Of a stretch of DNA of 7,628 nt, positions 6,620 to 7,628 are shown piece by piece. Where the stretch lies: contig CANGMU010000106.1 of NCBI GenBank assembly GCA_947454665.1, positions 1-7,628 on the forward strand, read 5' to 3'. Position numbers and translations under genes: made by a program. Numbering within the stretch: position 1 is the stretch's first letter; each line of letters starts with the position of its first letter. This DNA comes from Pseudomonadota bacterium. Lineage in GTDB: Bacteria > Pseudomonadota > Gammaproteobacteria > Steroidobacterales > Steroidobacteraceae. The notes under the pieces were generated by a model, which did not search any database, had not been told where the DNA came from, and saw only the letters and a list, made by a program, of their open reading frames with translations.

Positions 6620-6877
6620 ATGTACAACCGAATCACCTTGTTTCGCGTCGAGCGAGGCCTGAGCCGCAAGGACCTGGCCGCTGCGGTGGGCATCAACCCG
6701 CAGACGATCGGCTTTCTAGAGAGGGGGACTTACAGCCCCAGCGTCGAGCTCGCCCTGAAGCTGGCAGCGGTGTTCGGTGTCCCGGTGGATACGCTGTTTT
6801 CACTCAACCCCTTTCCTTCGCTCGCCACGCAGATCGCGAGCGGGGGCCATCGACGCGAGGAGTCATCCGATGAGTAG
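6620..6877 (+). CDS. Small XRE/Cro-CI family transcriptional regulator
   Basis: The 85-residue protein is almost entirely one helix-turn-helix domain. Residues 1-62 show the pattern NRITLFRVERGLSRKDLAAA, then VGINPQTIGFLERGTYSPSV and LALKLAAVFGVPVDTLF. The recognition-helix region is around 25-35 (NPQTIGFLERG). This is the compact YozG-like type that binds DNA as a dimer and often represses its own promoter. The tail (63-85) is hydrophilic and probably disordered. There is no clear Shine-Dalgarno before the ATG. The end overlaps the next gene by 8 nt, so the two are coupled. The stretch around 6718-6730 uses CTA, AGG, GGG and ACT codons that are unusual beside its neighbours, a mild hint of separate origin. 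The domain call is firm; the regulated genes are inferred to be its own operon. Confidence 0.9.
   Translation: MYNRITLFRVERGLSRKDLAAAVGINPQTIGFLERGTYSPSVELALKLAAVFGVPVDTLFSLNPFPSLATQIASGGHRREESSDE
6857..6862 (+). promoter_or_regulatory. Ribosome binding site of the four-helix membrane protein gene
   Basis: GAGGAG, seven bases before the ATG at 6870, is the strongest Shine-Dalgarno in this part of the window. It lies inside the XRE coding sequence and decides the start against the in-frame upstream extension to 6777. Confidence 0.7.
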
Positions 6878-7355
6878 TTCCGCCAAGCCCGCCGCCGATC
6901 GATCCAAGTACATCCTGCTGAGCCCGGGTGGTGCCAAAGCCCTCTCGGTCGTTGCCATTGGCGGGATGTATGCGTGGTTCCTGATGAAGCTGTTCCTCGT
7001 CGGCGACGATCCCGGCCTGCAACTGGCCGTCGGCATCGCGGCGCTGGTCGGCATGGTGGGCTCGATCGTGATGTTCCTGTGCACCTACAGCTTCGTCGCG
7101 AACGCGCCAGACCGATATCTGGATGAACGGGAAATCCAGGACCGCAATGCGGCCTACATGAGGGCGTACACCTACGCCGTGACCCTGCTGCTGATCGGAT
7201 ACATCGCAAGCGACGTCGTGGGAAAGGTCTACTCGGGCTTCGAGGTGACGTCCCATGTCGTGACGAACTTCCTCAACCTCGCCTTCTTCACCTGCCTGAT
7301 CATGCCGGCCACCATCCTCGCCTGGCGCGATCGCCGAGACGACAGTCAGGACTGA
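6870..7355 (+). CDS. Four-helix membrane protein paired with an XRE regulator (uncharacterised, DUF2178-like layout)
   Basis: The 161-residue product has a short polar N-terminus and four likely membrane helices, at about 23-43, 50-73, 98-118 and 133-152. The loop after helix 2 holds DRYLDEREIQDRNAAYMRAY (81-100). An acidic/basic DER-E---R-A motif in this place recurs in small membrane proteins encoded beside YozG-like regulators. That parallel is from memory of the DUF2178 group, not from a search. The C-terminus is charged (WRDRRDDSQD) and probably cytoplasmic. It overlaps the XRE gene by 8 nt and has its own strong ribosome binding site, so the two are almost certainly one operon. Its function is unknown. 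Membrane sequestration of the regulator, as in SdpI-SdpR, is a possible model only. There is no sign of a signal peptide or enzyme motif. Confidence 0.82.
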   Translation: MSSSAKPAADRSKYILLSPGGAKALSVVAIGGMYAWFLMKLFLVGDDPGLQLAVGIAALVGMVGSIVMFLCTYSFVANAPDRYLDEREIQDRNAAYMRAYTYAVTLLLIGYIASDVVGKVYSGFEVTSHVVTNFLNLAFFTCLIMPATILAWRDRRDDSQD

Positions 7356-7365
7356 AGGCGCTTCA
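7353..7365. repeat. Small dyad spanning both convergent stop codons
   Basis: TGAAG (7353-7357) and CTTCA (7361-7365) are perfect inverted arms around GCG. The outer three bases of each arm are the stop codons of the membrane protein gene (+) and the receiver gene (-). No T-run follows on either strand, so it is at best a weak bidirectional stop signal. Confidence 0.3.
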
Positions 7366-7628
7366 AGCCAGCAGCTCGCGCAAGGCCGGCACCAGCTGCT
7401 CGGCCACGCTGCTCTTGGTGATGAACAGCGCGGCACCGGCAGCCTGCGCTTCCTGCACATGAAGGTGCGAGGCCCGCATCGAAATGACGATCACGGGCAA
7501 ATCCGCTGACTGGACGCGCAGGGCGCGGGTCGTGGCAATGCCATCCATGCCCGGCAGGCCGACATCGATGACCGCGGCGACGGGCATGCCCTGCTCGACC
7601 AACAGCAAGGCTGCCTCGCCGCTTTCCA
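7363..7628 (-). CDS. C-terminal part of a CheY-like response-regulator receiver domain (runs off the right edge)
   Basis: The last 87 full codons are visible, ending at TGA (7365-7363). The phospho-acceptor Asp is in AVIDVGLPGMDG, the switch Ser in VIVISM, and the conserved Lys in FITKSS. The chain stops directly after the last receiver helix (LVPALRELLA), so no output domain follows. It is therefore either a stand-alone single-domain regulator or the terminal receiver of a hybrid histidine kinase; the visible part cannot separate these. The gene is convergent with the membrane protein gene, 7 nt away. The N-terminal acidic pair of the receiver lies outside the window. Confidence 0.9.
   Translation of the reverse strand, partial: ESGEAALLLVEQGMPVAAVIDVGLPGMDGIATTRALRVQSADLPVIVISMRASHLHVQEAQAAGAALFITKSSVAEQLVPALRELLA

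Noticed and set aside
6620..7355. XRE plus membrane protein as a toxin-antitoxin pair
   Set aside because: The second protein is a 161-residue four-helix protein, unlike known small membrane toxins, and no toxin motif is present. A regulator/membrane-partner pair fits better.

Overview
The window looks like ordinary chromosome from a high-GC (roughly 60-65% by eye) Gram-negative proteobacterium, most likely a gammaproteobacterium of the Xanthomonadales/Nevskiales kind. The grounds are an OmpW-type outer-membrane porin, a full-length long-form HrpA RNA helicase with the DUF3418 C-terminal region, a tRNA gene that encodes its own CCA end, and strongly GC-biased third codon positions. The genus is inference only.

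Layout, left to right. Positions 1-65 hold the 5' end of an unrecognised minus-strand gene. A divergent intergenic stretch of about 170 bp leads to an OmpW-family outer-membrane protein gene (239-883, +) that ends in a strong intrinsic terminator. Convergent to it is a classical short-chain dehydrogenase/reductase (965-1906, -). Divergent from that is hrpA (1968-5696, +), whose stop codon overlaps the start of an SdpI/DUF1648-family integral membrane protein gene (5693-6343, +), so these two form a translationally coupled pair. A complete tRNA-Gly(CCC) gene follows (6366-6439, +).

Downstream of the tRNA, the base composition drops to about 76% AT for some 60 bp. This AT-rich stretch contains two short dyads and precedes a small XRE-type DNA-binding protein gene (6620-6877, +). 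That gene overlaps by 8 nt a four-helix membrane protein gene (6870-7355, +). The pair looks like a compact regulator/membrane-protein module that is probably autoregulated. The right edge holds the C-terminal part of a CheY-like receiver domain on the minus strand (7363 to beyond 7628), convergent with and only 7 nt from the module.

Most of the region is housekeeping. The parts worth a second look are the hrpA-sdpI-like coupling, the N-terminally short HrpA with its overlapping divergent start, and the XRE/membrane-protein module behind the tRNA. No IS element, CRISPR array, phage gene or toxin gene is visible.
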